From: Gavia stellata
Taxonomy: Eukaryota; Chordata; Aves; Gaviiformes; Gaviidae
Assembly (NCBI RefSeq): GCF_030936135.1
Contig: NC_082603.1
Coordinates: forward strand, 34,514,329 to 34,578,328
Length of the DNA: 64,000 nt
Direction of reading: 5' to 3'
Shown here: positions 51,341-64,000 of the stretch, piece after piece
Layout of the letters: each line of letters starts with the position of its first letter
Numbering within the stretch: position 1 is the stretch's first letter
Program-made: the position numbers and the translations under genes
The notes under the pieces: model-generated
Database searches by the model: none
Seen by the model: only the letters and a program-made list of their open reading frames with translations
Told to the model about the DNA's origin: nothing

Positions 51341-54300
51341 TCCCTTTCTGATAGTTGTATCACTTGCATTTTGGGAGGTTTGTGAGGAAAAGAGCAGGCA
51401 GTAGTTGACACAGCTTGAGACCTGTTAGTAGCCGTCTAAATTTTGAACATGCAGTGCACCCTACTTGCAGAGTTTCCTCTGCAGTCACCGGAGAGAGGAC
51501 AGCATCTCCAGAAGACAAGGAGATACGCTTGGACCACAGCGCTTTCTCGTGTGAGCCGGGGCTAACACAGAAACAGCATGTTCCCTCTCCACCGCTCACC
51601 GTCTGTTCTCCCTCGCCCTGGCCTTAGCCCCAGGACTTTCAAAGCAATAGTTTTAAAAATGGCTTTTATTCTCTACAGGTCTGCCATCTTCTTTTTGTCA
51701 AGTAATTCTGTTAATATTACTGGGATTACACCCAAAACAAGGTTCTTCTCGGCAGTGTCTTGGAAGATCCTGAAAGTCTTCTAAAAGAAAGTAGATATTT
51801 TCTACGTGCACTCTGCTGCTTATAATACAGTTTCATGTATCTTGCAATATTTATCTTCAAGATTATGAATAGTTCTTAAATATTATTTATATAACCTAGA
51901 TCACTTACTCGGTTTCTTAATGTATAGACCGTCATTGGCTATGCTGTGTGATGAGGACTAGCTTTTTAATGAAGTGATTTCTAGAGTATGATGTTTATTG
52001 TCTTTTCTTAACTAAGACTTTTGTGGGTTCTTTTAAATTAATTCACATTTAGCTTTCATCATTTTAGAGGTTTTAAGCTGGTTTGTTTTTTTTCCTTTAT
52101 ACCTGTTATCTAGTTTGTAAAGAAAATACAGTATAGAACAGAAATGGTATACTAGGAAATTTTGCTCTGTTTTTTCTTTTGGTTATCCTTCAATGCAATT
52201 GAAATATAGACACACATTTCCTTTTGAAAATACAATGTAAAATGTAAATCATATGCTAGCCTTAATTCTTTGAAAACATTATTTGTTTTCATTACACAAT
52301 AATCTTCAGTGGTGGAATTTAGTAAGTTAAATAGTATGACACAATCCAGTCAGAGGGGTAGCATTTGAGTTTTTTCCAAGCCTGGTGAAAACCAACTGAT
52401 TGGTTTAATTACTTGAAGCTGCCCAATGTACTGTAGGCATATCCAAGGCATCAAAAGATGTCATGTTTTGTTTTGCTTTCTGATCATTGTGCTTCTAGAA
52501 CCAAATAAGAAAGACTTACCTAGTGGCAACCCACACCTGGAATAGCGCTCCAGAAAATTCGATTTTTGGAGACTGTCTGTATACTTGAAATTGCTGAGGA
52601 TATCAGAAGTTTCTAAGATTCATGAATTTCTCCAGTCGTTTTGTCATGTTGTGGTGGTGTGTACAAGTCGCAGGACAGAACTGATACGGTGGACTGGAGC
52701 TCCTAGTGGGACCTCGTCCCTGTTGGAGTCCCTTTCAGCACCAAGCCCTAACGCGTCCAAGCGCGGAGATGTGGCCTCTGCCCTGTGCTGGCATCCCACG
52801 CACCAGGGCCTCTGCTCTGAGATCTCCTGGCCGGCTTCATCCAATACTTGGGCTAGAGGAACCGACTTCTGCTTTTGAGGCAAAGCTAGTGTCTCTCACC
52901 ATAGCCTGTCTCCCTGAAAGCACTGTATGATGTGCTTCTGGACCCGTTTCAACTCTGCTATATATATAGTAGGATGCATTTCCATAGTTCCAGTGTTGAA
53001 TAACACACTTGTCTTTACTTCAATGAGCTGATCTGTTTGTGTTTCTCACTGACTGTTGATGTGATTTGAAGCTTTTTTTTTTTTCATTTTGGAGAAATAG
53101 GATGATTCGCTTGCTTTCTGGAGTTTCTCTTTTGAGGTGGGACTGGTGTTGGACACACTGTGTTGCTCTGTTATCTACTGAAAGTCCTACGGGAAGCAAA
53201 CTGAAGTGAGTAGGGAAAGGGATGGGGAAAAAACAGATGGTCCCCCTCGTTTTCTCTGCTGAATACGTTCTCACATCTGTCCTGAAGAGAGTTCCTGAGC
53301 GCTAGCAGCGAGTGGCAGGAAGGATTCCAAAGGACATGAAGGTGAGGAGGGAAGAGCTCTTCAGACAACAGAAATAAGTACCCACAACAAACACAGAACC
53401 AGCTGTGTAATCTTAACATCTCTTCTGACTGTACATCTTGCCTCTAAACCCTGTCTGCAGCCGTGGAACACGGAAAGGAGAAACTTCTTTCATCTGCCAG
53501 CCACTTATGTGGGAAAACATGGTGTTAAAATACTCACCAGCTATTAAAGATTCAAGCAAAGTACAACAGATTATTACAGTAATGATAATTTGATTTTGAT
53601 AGGTTCAGACATTTCTCTGAGAGGGGGAGAGAGAGAGAGTGGATCCGTTCTCTGAGAAATAAATGCTATTTCTGGAATTTGTAATACCTTTAAGTTAGAG
53701 TAAATTTGTAATGTTTACAGTGTGCTAATCTATGAGGAATATAGATTCAGAGAGTTTTCATGACTTACTGTGGTGGCTGGGACCTGCCTAGAGAATCTGT
53801 GCCCTCCAACTCTCGTGCGCAGTTAATGTTTTCTGTGCCAAAATGGTTTCTTAAGGAAGCTTCACGGTTGAATTTAGCTTTGTTGAAAGCTATGTTGATG
53901 TGTAAAACTCGCCATTGTGATAGCATCTACAGATTTGTGCTGTACGTTTCCAGGAGATACAGTTTGATTCTTACGTGCTTGAGTTGGTTGCCAGGACAGA
54001 CTGATAAACCACGAATGTACCCGCCACATAATTTATGCAGTGTCGATTAGCTTTGCTGCAGATCTGTACATTCACTGGTCCTTCATTGGTTTGGGGTTTT
54101 TTAATCTTTTTCAGCTTTTTTGTTTCTGAATAACCACAGCTAGCTCTCCTCAATGTTCTGCGTGTTTTTCTTGTATTACCTGGCATTACCTTATGAGAAC
54201 ATCACATGGGTTCCAAAATGATGGTGTGTTTCTCTGTCTCATAGCACGAGTTTGGGGGTAGTTTGACAAGTCGCGTTTGTAGGTTCTTCCGTAATGGTCA

Positions 54301-57300
54301 TAGTATGGGCATTCTGCAATAGTCAAAAATTCATTCAGGTTAGAACAGGGACGATGTTCTTGGCAGAGGTGAATTAAAGCAGTGCCACAGAAAATGCTCT
54401 GCTGATTCTGTGATGGGCAGACTCGCAAACATAGATTTGGAGAAGTAGAAAGAAGAGAGCAGATTTGGGAAACTACAGCGTGAAAATTACAGTTGCTCTC
54501 GATTTCCTATTGGACTGCCTGAATGGGTAGGACACACAAAATGTAAATAACAGACCTGAACTCTGCTCATGGGATGCTGGGACTTTTACCAAGTTTTGGG
54601 AGGTGTTGCCTTGGATGAAAGCGTTTGGATCTGTGTTCTTCATTACACCTTATAATTCACTTCTTGCCTTTTCTACTATACTGTCTGGTCTGACAGAAAA
54701 TATGGTGCTTTATGAATCAATAAGGCAGCGTTGCTTGATGTGTGCGAGTTCCTCTCTCAGCACAATATAAGGCTATAACTGATAATAAGTAGTAGACATT
54801 TGTGAAATGTACTGAAATAGTGACACACCAGCCTAATGATAAAGTGAAAGAAAAAGACTGGTGCAACAGCAGCTGATAATGTCTTGGGGTAAAAGATTGC
54901 CATAGCTTCCCGTGGAAAAAATTATTAATATGAAATATGGTTTTATTTTCCAAGAAATACATGCATAGATTCAATCTCTTCTTTCAGATAAACCTCTACC
55001 GCTGGGAAGCACCAGAAGAAAACTTAATATTAAGTTTTTAAGTTTCTCAAATTTTTTTGTCCTCTCAACACTACAAATAGGTATTGCTGAGGGGCAGAGC
55101 AGGTATTAAATAATATAAGACTCTGGAGAAACAGCATTATATTAGCTGATTTATTTTCCTCTTACGGTAAAAAAAACCCTAATTTTTTGTGTTGGACAAA
55201 ATACTTGATTGATCTACTAGTACCTCCTGATAAATATAGACCTTCTGTGGTGTGGTATGCTATAGAATACTCACGTTTTCCACATCGCTCAGATGCTGCA
55301 CTTAAATAGGAATCAGGTTTGACCCAGATCGCTTTGAGCTTTGACTCTCTCCAGTAAAACTGATTGACAAAAACGTGAGACGAGCTTGGAGTAAGAAGGC
55401 TGACAGGAGTACGTAGATTCAAGTTGGCCCTTAAATGAGTTGAGGAGGGAGGAAAGAGATACAGGTAGGAGGAGAGGGCAGTGCTGAGGGACCAAAAACG
55501 TACAGTTTGAGGTATTTTTTGACATTACAGACAACATCAGAGGAGGAAAAAGAACTGTTTCAAAACTTCCCAGTGGTGCAGAGAGGCTTCTGTCGCTTCA
55601 GAGATGGGGCCGTACCACAAGCGCTAGGGTTGAGATGGATGGCCAGCGTGAGACAAGGGGGTTACAGCTGCAGGGGCTGGACTGACCGACCCTGCTGCCA
55701 GACGTATCCACCAGCCTCTCTATCTCAGCAGCTTCCCTCTCTGCAGCAGCAGCCGCCAGCTGGCATGCTGTCATTGGCAGAGACAGCACTGGGGACATGG
55801 ATTTTTTTTTTTTTCTTTTTTCGTTGTTGTTGCCATAATAATTTGCTACAGTAGGAAGCTGCCTACTTTGCTACTGTCTAGAACTTGTTTGGACTAGAAA
55901 GGGAGAGCTTTTATGGGCAGAATTAGGATGCCTGCACTTGCTAGAACTGAATTTACCTTTATATGCTCAATGTAACGTTGTTTAAAAGCCTTCTGCTTTT
56001 TTTTTCTAAGCCAGCAAGTTGCATTTTATCATGATAGAGCAATTTATTGCAGCTTTCTCCACAACAGATTTAAGCTCTATGAAGGCAAAACATCTGCACG
56101 GCAGTTAATGGAATTAAATGAGAGCCATTTTATCAGTTTGCCCTGAATCAATCTGTACTCATATGGAGAAAGAGTTTTTGTTGCACTTCCAATAGCCCCA
56201 TGTGTCCAGCATTATGTAGTTCAGTTACTGCTAGGATGATGATTTTTCATTGTGCAGTTGTGTACAGTGTATGATGCGTCATGATGCAGACCTCAGAAAA
56301 GGAGTCTTATTCTGCATAAAACTGTACTGCAGGTAGATTCCTACATATGCATATACTGAATAATTTCCATTTCATTGCATATTTGCCTTGGTACGGTAAC
56401 TTCTTGGATTCCTGTTTTATTGATTTCTGACGTAGCGAGCTGTCCAGGCATTGGCAAGGAAAAGCAAGCACATTGTACCATCTGAAAACGCACCTCCTGA
56501 AAGGAAACATACGGAGACATTAATCTCATTTATCAGTAGAAGAAAACAGAAATAAAATTATTTTTCTCTCAGCTCAGGCACAGCTTTTACACTGATACAG
56601 GTTGACAAAGGGCAAACAACAAAAATGTTTAAGAAATTACCTCCTTTTATGATATTGGCATGTAGTTTTCTACAATGGTATCACAGCGTTTACTGTATGT
56701 TCATGAAATGTGCAGAATATAGTTTGTAAATGAACAGTTGCTTGCTGCCTTTTCAGTATACAAAATGAACCATATAAAGAGCTATCTGAAAATTAGAAAC
56801 ATTTTGTGCTGCTACATCATTTCAGAAAGCTTTAATGAACCCTGCTGACATTGTACATATGCAGGTAATAATTGCATAATGATGGACAACTTCATTAGGT
56901 TAGAGGGAAAGTTCTTTCATAACAATAATGCAAAAATTAGCTCTTCTGTTTTATTGGATTCATTATTACCAAGATAGTTGGAGGGTCTGAACCTGTGCTG
57001 AACCCAGTGCATTCTGGAGCTCATGCCACAGAAATGAGGTCTACGGGAACTCGGCACCGTTCAGAAGGCATTCAGTCCTTGTAGGTTCAAGGGTATTTTC
57101 AGATCTCTGTTCCTTAGAATGGTATACCAAGTCAAATTTTATGTATTACTGTTTAAAGTTAATTTTTATCATGGACCTAATCATCCAGTTAAGACTGAAG
57201 TTCTGTGTGTCGGGTGCTATGTACTGCAGTGTTTCTCTTTTTTAAGCAGAGAAGACAAGATAGGGGGAAAAGAGTTACCAAAATGAACAAGTTAAAAGCA

Positions 57301-60300
57301 TCCTATCCTATATTGCTTAGATAAGCACTCCTCTTGCGTATCTATGGATTATTGTATTTTGTATTTTTTCTGAGGGGGATGGGGAAAGGATGAAAAACAA
57401 TCGAATATGACATGTGGAAACTCAAGAAGAGGTTGACAAGGAACGCAGAGCTGAGGCAAAGAACAGAATGGGACAGAAAGAAGGGCTAGGCAGGAGGAGC
57501 TGGACAGCACACTAATCCAGCGGGAAACAATTTCCAGATGACTCTGCATCGATTCTAATTGACGCAGTCACTGTTTGTCACTAGTGTGTCAGACTGTCCT
57601 TAGGCAGTTACAGCTCTGAGGGCCAGCTGCCGGAATGAAAGACCGATGCCGCTGGAAGAGGCAAGGCTTTGAAGACCTGACCCAGAGTTCTTCTCAGCCT
57701 TCCAAACCTGACCATCACTTCTGAAACTCCCTTTGGATTCAGGCTTTGGAGGAAGTTTTGTCTGTTTCTTTCAGGTGAGGACCTGATGTGAGTAACCTAC
57801 ACACTTATTGCCTTCAGGGTCTTTGCATCGGCACGCGGTTGTGAATACCTGATGAATACACTGCCAGCCTCGAGGTGGCTTGTAATACAGCCGTCTACTT
57901 CTCAGTTAGACTTCAGTTTCAGCTTTCAAATCTTTATTAAACCATCCTTAAGAGATTTGAATGCGTGTTTCCTGAAGACATGCAGACTATTACTGTTCAA
58001 ATGTTGCAGAAAGCAATGTGGGGACTAATTTACCTAGCTAAGAAAGTAAAATCAAGTAAATCCACGTCCTGATGCTATTCATACAACACAGGAAAACTTC
58101 TGGGAAAATAAGCAATGTTCACTGCATGAGACACATCTGTTCCTAGCCCTACCTTATCTTCAAAAACTAGAATTTTATCCTGAAGAATCAAGTTCCCATG
58201 AATTTTCATAGCAATAGCATTTGCTTTTAAGAGGCTTAGGTAGTGTACTCTGGCAGAAGTATTTGCTTGAGACATGCAGGTCCATGTCGTTGAGAAGCTA
58301 TGCTGGAGAGCCTTATACAAGCATCTGCTTCTGGTGGGTCAGTGCTGTAGCTCTCCTCAGGCACTTAGTCCAGCATTTGGAGTTCCTTCTCTGCCCAGTA
58401 TTGTAGATGTATTTCATAATAGTGGTGTTTTCCTATGAATATGCTGAAAGCACAGAGTAGGTAGTATAATTTTTCTGATGTAGATACCTCTGTCTACATT
58501 GGCATCTCTTCTTGCAGCTTCAGATGACCTTAGATTAGTAGGTTGTACTCCTCTGGGCATATACGTTTCTGTGGGATTCCTTTACCTCACAGCCTGGAAT
58601 GTGTTCCTATTTCTACCAAGACTGTTCATACTGCAGCTTTCACAGAAACAGAAATAGCAGCATAATGACCATCAATATGAGTAGACTGAGTTAGAGCAGT
58701 GTTTCCTCTGTCACGAAATCAAGCTGTTCTTATGCACCGCAGATGGAGACACCTCTCTGCTGATGGATAAATGGCATGGCACTCAGTGTGAGATTTGCAC
58801 GGTTTCTATTAATGGCTGAGTGATTGGGAGTCCCACTGTAGGAGTTCATACACAAGTGTGTGATCAGCTGAGGATCTAATTCCTGTACATGCGAGTGCTC
58901 ATTTAAGAGGTTCTCGGCCTATTTGCCTTACTCTGTCCCCTCTCAAGCAAGTTAGATGGGTGGGAAATCAGAATATTTGAATAAAAACCAGACGAGGCAG
59001 GTAATCCTAGGGAGGCTCATTTTCTGTAAATACTCACTTATTACAATCATGAGCACTTTCACAGTGCATACAAGGGCTTGATTTCCTGAGGGCTGTCACA
59101 ACGATAGAGCTCCTAGCATCCTTATTTTGCATCCTTTATGGTATGCAGTGCCTAAGGGAGCAGTGTCTTCGCTGTGTCCCAGCCATCAGACTGGGCTGGG
59201 GCTACCTGGATGCTGTGCCCCTCCAGCCACGCTGCCTTCCCCAGTTGCTACTACTGTGGTAATTTACTCCGCAACCACGTGTTTGGTTCTGTCCTTATCC
59301 CAGTTGCCTGAGTTCTCTTTTTTGGGAGGGAGGGATGTAGGATCACAGAGTATTGTGGCTGGGAAACATGTGCTTTCCCGTTTGACGCAGAGAGCTTTGA
59401 GTTACCCATTGCGTGGGTGGACTGCAGGACTCTGGAGATGAACTGGGTTTGCTCGTGGTTATCAGAGTAACTGGATAGCATTCTGTATTTCAGTATTTCT
59501 TTAGTGGTTGACTTAAGCAGGAAAGTTTTCAAAGCAAGTAGTCATTATACGCATCTCTTAACTATCATCACTATAAATTAATGATGGCAAGCCACAGCCC
59601 CCCTTAACTTTTGAGATCTGAGTATCAGTCTGTTTTCCAAAGCTATCTCTTCCCCCTTAGGGAATGCATCCTTTTAAATCTAGGCAACGTCTGTATTGTC
59701 AGACTGGATCCCCTTAACAAACTATTCTGTTCAGCTGCTGGAGGTCAGAGGTGGAACATGAAAACAAATGGCTCTCTCCAGTGTTTGTAGATTGGGCTGC
59801 CTCCAGCCATTACTGGGTTTGCTGCTTACTTTTTTAACAGTTTGCTGTTAGATTAAACCAATGTATGCATTCAGTAAAGATACTCATCAAGAGGTCACAG
59901 TGTATTCATAAATTATTACAAGGCAGACCTTTTTATTTGATACTGAGCTCCTTCAGGTCAGATGAAATTGATGGAAGCTGCAAATGTTGCGTATTTCTGA
60001 ATCATAGCCACTGAGACACTATTTGTTTATTTTTGTTCTCAAGGACAGCTGGTAACAAATGATAAATGATGTCCTTACCACACCTCACCTTACCCCACAC
60101 CTCAACCCCCCCAAAACCCCCGAAGAATTCCATTGTCATTTAACTGATATTTGCAAGACAAATATCCTTAAATGCTGAGAAGAATGTATGAGGAACAATC
60201 CTACTGTCTCAAGAGATCTCGTCACAGTCACATTGGTAGTGAGATGCAGGTGGTTACATTGTCATAATGGCAAAGAAGGAACAAAAGAGAGAAGACGGTA

Positions 60301-60496
60301 CAGGACGGAGAAGGTCACACTGGAAGATGCACGTTGAAAGAGAAGTTGGTGTAATGAGAAGCCCACTCTTTGTACAAACATGATCTTGAAATGGGCTTCT
60401 CTGGAGTACCACATCGTGGCAATCTCTGTAAGTCCAGGATCTATAGTCAGCTGCTGCCTTTTCTTCTAGCTTACAGAAGTGTTAAGCTATCATCTT

Positions 60497-60621
60497 AGGT
60501 GTTCGAGGAACGTGTGGACATGGTATCGCGGGACGTGGTTTAGTGGGCATGGTGGGGTTGGGTTGGTGGTTGGACTTGGTGATCTGACAGGTCTTTTCCA
60601 ACCTTAATGATTAAGTGATTC
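60497..60621 (+). mobile_element. CR1 LINE 3' terminus, first of a head-to-tail pair
   Basis: Starts in the GGTGTTCGAGGAACGTGTGG segment (end of ORF2), runs through the stop codon and 3' UTR with GGTCTTTTCCAACC, and ends in a degenerate tail (ATGATTAAGTGATT). A second CR1 fragment begins immediately after it. Confidence 0.9.
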
Positions 60622-60955
60622 TTATCACTCTCTACAATTACCTGAAAGGGGGTTGTGGGGAGGTGGGTGTTGGTCTCTTCTCCCAAGTGACTAGCGACAG
60701 GACAAGAGGAGATGGCCTCAAGTTGCGCCAGGGGAGGTTCAGGCTGGATATTAGGAGAAATTTCTTCATGGAGAGAGTTGTCAAGCATTGGAAGAGGCTG
60801 CCCAGGGAAGTGGTGGAGTCACCATCGCTGGAGGTGTTCAAGGAACGCATGGACATGGCACTGCGGGACATGGTTTAGTGGGCACAGTGGGGCTGGGTTG
60901 GTGGTTGGACTTGATGATCTGACAGGTCTTTTCCAACCTTAGTGATTCTGTGATC
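60622..60955 (+). mobile_element. CR1 LINE 3' end, second of a head-to-tail pair
   Basis: Starts in the ORF2 segment encoding [20 protein letters not shown], continues through [17 protein letters not shown] and [18 protein letters not shown] to the stop near 60878, then the 3' UTR and a GATTCTGTGAT tail. The ORF2 remnant is uninterrupted. It belongs to the same group as the fragment directly upstream. Confidence 0.95.
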
Positions 60956-63900
60956 TCCATAGACTTAAGTGTGTGTTCTCCCACTCTCTGCCTACAACAA
61001 AACCACCTTCCTAAATCACCAAGAACTGAGGCTTCGTTCTGTTTTCAAGATGGGATTGATGAGAATCTGCACTATTGTACTTGAAACCTGCCTCCATAAG
61101 GAAAAAGAAAAATCTTTAAATGTCAGGCTATGCTATTTTTACAGCATATCCCAGGAAGAAGCTCTTGCATTGCTGCATGCATTCGCAATTGCGATACACT
61201 GCATGCCCACTGTAGACAATTATTACCGTTTGTCTTGTACTTGTCAGTTGTTATTTTACAACGAACAAAAATTTTGTAGGAAGTTGTAAATGCTTTCAGT
61301 TGGTCAGCCTGTTGTGAACTGAACGTGAATCTTCTTCAACCGTGCTTGGAAAGCGTTGAAGTTTTTTTGAGAACACTCTTCATACTTTGGGTTGGAATTT
61401 CATTTACTCAAATTCTGTAAAATAGGACTCCCCAGAGGGCTAAGTAAAAAAATGTCAGGACTCTGCTCTGTAGGATAGGAATATTTTCTGATAGGTTGTT
61501 TTTTTGTATTCAGAGCATATTTGTATTGTTTGTGATTCAGATAATATTAACCGCTAACAATATTTGACAGCGTACTCCCTTTGTAGTGTACTCGCTCAAA
61601 ATAGCCTCAGGGTGGACTTGAGAAATGGGTTTGGTTTTAATGGTTGGTTAAAATAATTTAGGATGAGTTAACAGGACTTAAATTGATGTTAATTGACAAA
61701 GTGAAATTTGAAAAATATTATGAATTAAAATCATGGATCTATTCTGTAATAATAGATGTAGAAGAAATTACAAATTCTCCCTGTGGCCTGAGATGACGAT
61801 TGCATTTCTGTGTCAGAGTATTCCTGTCGATCCTGATCCAGATCACTCACTCACCGTTCCCTCTATCGCTGGACCTCTCATTCAGACTCAAATATCAGAC
61901 CTGGCTTTTTACTCAGTCTTTCTGTTATTTGACTTATTCTCACTTATTAGGTAAATCTCAAAAGAACATTAAAATTGAGAAACCATGATCTTGCTCCTGT
62001 GCTGAAGGGATGGGAGATGAAGCAAAAGAACGTGGCGGGAGATAGTCAAGCACAATATTGAGGTTTGCGTTATTAACTGTGTAAATAATGAGTATGGAAG
62101 CGAGCTCAAAAATACATAGGGCTGATGTTTAAAAATCTCATTTAAAGTTGCGTGCATGACAGTATAAGGCAAATATTCACAGATCTTCAAGTGATGCAAT
62201 TTATCGGTCATTTCGGTCAAAATTTGCAAAACCAGGAGCGTAGCGTTAAGTTTTGAAGTTGTCTCTGAGATAAGTGACCAGACATTGGAAAATGTTGCCA
62301 ACAGGAGGGCAACTCGCCCCCCAAGCTGGTGACAACTGGAGCAGTCAGCCTGGAGGTTTAAGTCCCGGGCATTTAGCTGTTTGGTTGCTTTTTTTCTTCA
62401 GTGATTCTCACCCAAACCAACACGCTGTTTCATTGTTAAAAATCTAATTTCCAAGTTGTTAAAGATAAAATTGCTCTTACAAGAAAGGTCTTGGTTAATT
62501 TCTGATGTCTCTTGTTAGTGTGTTATGAAGGTAAAGAGAAATAAATTCAAATCATTTCAAGACTTTAGGGAAAATATTTCTTATGTAATAAACACCACAG
62601 GTTTGTTCATTGAAATGTACTGGGGTGGAAACTGATTTCTTGGTGAAAGAGCAATTGCTCGTTGTAAATGAGTGGCAGCAGTCATTGTCAAATCCAAATT
62701 TTTTTCTGTGCAAACTGAATGGTCCTGGGTAGTAGTGACACAAACTTGAAATGGCATGGCCTGAGGCAAATAATACCCTGTCTAATGTATTTGATTTAGC
62801 AAAGATAACAAGCTGAGTTACATTTTTGCTTTCACTTACATTAATGGTTCCAGGAAAGGGAAGATAAGAAACTGAAACAAATTATTAAATCTGCCTTTTA
62901 TCATGGTATCACTTAAGGTAAAATCCAGTGATGCCTTAAGAAATCTTTGGAAAAAAATGTAGTATTTGGTGCTATATAGAGAAAAATAGAATATATAATG
63001 TATTTTTTGTTAGATTTACAGCAACTGGGGGTTTTGGTAGAGCGTTTGGTTAAATATCTAATGAATAATTCAGGGTCACTAATTTATGAACCCTGTCATA
63101 TGGACTAAAAGCCAACCTTCAGGGCCTTAGACAAAGAGAATAAATACACAGAATTTAGCTAAACAGTGACCAAACTGGGAAGTTAGTGTGGTGGGAGGGG
63201 ATGCTGTGATAAGCCTGGAAAACTTGAAGGGCATCAGCTCTTGGCTGAAAGAGGGAATGATTTAATTCTGATAGATTATTTTAGCAGTCAATATTAAAAT
63301 CTCTCAGCAGAAGCAGTAAGCCTATTATATTAATAAAACACTAAGTTATATGAGCAGAAGCATTTTGATATGAGCACACAGGTGGACTTCAGGACCTTCG
63401 TGTCTATACTCTGTAATTCTGTGAAACGGTTTTGTTGGACCAAGTATCCGATGCATTTTTGATGCTGTACTTCTGCCAGGCGTGATAGGGAACTGGAAAA
63501 CAAAGGGGAGGATGTCTCCCCGATGAGCTTGCAGTCTTAATTAACAAGACTTAACGAAAGCAACTACCACAGATAAAGGTTAAAAAGAGATAGGAGACAG
63601 AAAAGTAAATCTCAAATAGGGACAAGAATTAAAGCAGAGATGCTAATGTCCAAGAATACTTTGCCTCCGCCAAGATCAGCAGACATTAATACAAATGCTT
63701 TTCAGAGCTGCAAATGGCCTATTTTCATCCTTGATCTCTTGATCTACATTTTCAGAAATTTAAATTTTGGATTTCAAAGCCAAATAACGCATTTCACAGG
63801 CTTACAGAACAGTTCATTGTAACGTATGTCACCTTTCCAAGCAGACGCATTTTGAAAGCATTTGGGGTTTAAAGTAATACAGAAATCTCTAAAAACAGCA

Positions 63901-64000
63901 GTATGTTGCAATTGGAAATAGCTTTTTATTTTTCATTTCAGTGCGACCCTAGTGTAGGCAATTATCTGATATTCCCCATTTGACATAAAGGCCCTGGGTT

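Larger units (their letters stand above)
48417..64000 (+). other. PDE4B: Shared PDE4B intron downstream of the PDE4B3 exon (partial)
   Basis: This begins at the GTAAGA donor and continues beyond the window. I searched for the common exon that should follow (Cys-Phe-Asp-Val-Glu-Asn-Gly start of the shared region) and did not find it, so the acceptor lies beyond 64000. Contents are a TA/CA microsatellite (49990-50029), a second pyrimidine-rich tract (about 50790-51340), a GA-rich run near 53624-53638 and the CR1 pair at 60.5 kb. No further gene recognised. Confidence 0.8.

Noticed and set aside
55507..55854. 115-codon plus-strand frame ending in a Phe run
   Set aside because: The Phe run is a poly-T tract at 55801-55814 and the rest matches nothing recognised; considered as another PDE4B first exon but has no matching donor phase.
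57640..57780. Possible extra first exon ending TTTCTTTCAG then GTGAGG
   Set aside because: The junction reads as either donor or acceptor, and the ATG frame before it closes with TGA before reaching the site; no PDE4 N-terminus is recognisable.
1..64000. CRISPR arrays, tRNA/rRNA genes, bacterial operons or defence systems
   Set aside because: No regularly spaced repeats, cloverleaf RNA genes or prokaryotic gene clusters are present; spliced exons and CR1 LINEs mark this as avian nuclear DNA.

Overview
This window is vertebrate, almost certainly bird, nuclear DNA. It carries about ten 5'-truncated CR1 (chicken repeat 1) LINE copies, several ending in the avian-type tail of short ATTCTRTG-like units. 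It also has AT-rich non-coding sequence, ordinary microsatellites and GT-AG introns, and shows no bacterial-style gene organisation. Most long open frames are chance ORFs or CR1 remnants.

The coding content is the 5' part of one gene on the + strand, PDE4B (cAMP-specific 3',5'-cyclic phosphodiesterase 4B). Three coding exons are recognisable. (1) The first coding exon of the long isoform PDE4B1 is 25315-25426, with ATG at 25385, 14 codons and a GTAAAT donor. (2) The second PDE4B1 exon is 27956-28191: 78 codons plus 2 nt, with a TTTGCAG acceptor and a GTAGGT donor. (3) The alternative first coding exon of isoform PDE4B3 has ATG at 48181 and ends at 48416 with a GTAAGA donor. Exons 2 and 3 both end in phase 2 on 'TG', so either can join the same downstream common exon and complete a cysteine codon. 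That common exon (start of UCR1) and the catalytic domain were not found and should lie beyond 64000.

Layout: 1-25314 is non-coding, either intergenic or a 5' leader intron of PDE4B1. The acceptor directly before the PDE4B1 start exon implies at least one untranslated exon further upstream. It holds CR1 copies near 4.3, 16.6 and 22.9 kb, an A38 homopolymer at 21.6 kb and an A12/G12 tract at 18.06 kb. 25427-27955 is the short intron between the PDE4B1 exons. 28192-48180 is a PDE4B1 intron with a CR1-rich stretch (30-39 kb), a 1 kb pyrimidine-rich tract (about 42.7-43.7 kb) and, at its end, the CpG-enriched upstream region of PDE4B3. 48417-64000 is intron for both isoforms, with a second pyrimidine-rich tract, a TA/CA microsatellite and a head-to-tail pair of CR1 3' ends near 60.5 kb.

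The three exons encode only isoform-specific N-terminal regions, which in this family govern targeting and partner binding. Catalysis and the regulatory UCR1/UCR2 modules lie downstream. I see no undescribed system here. The most distinctive points are the compact alternative-promoter layout, an in-frame upstream ORF ending one codon before the PDE4B3 start, a shortened end to the PDE4B1-specific region, the tandem CR1 ends and a perfect 11-bp inverted repeat at 8.1 kb.
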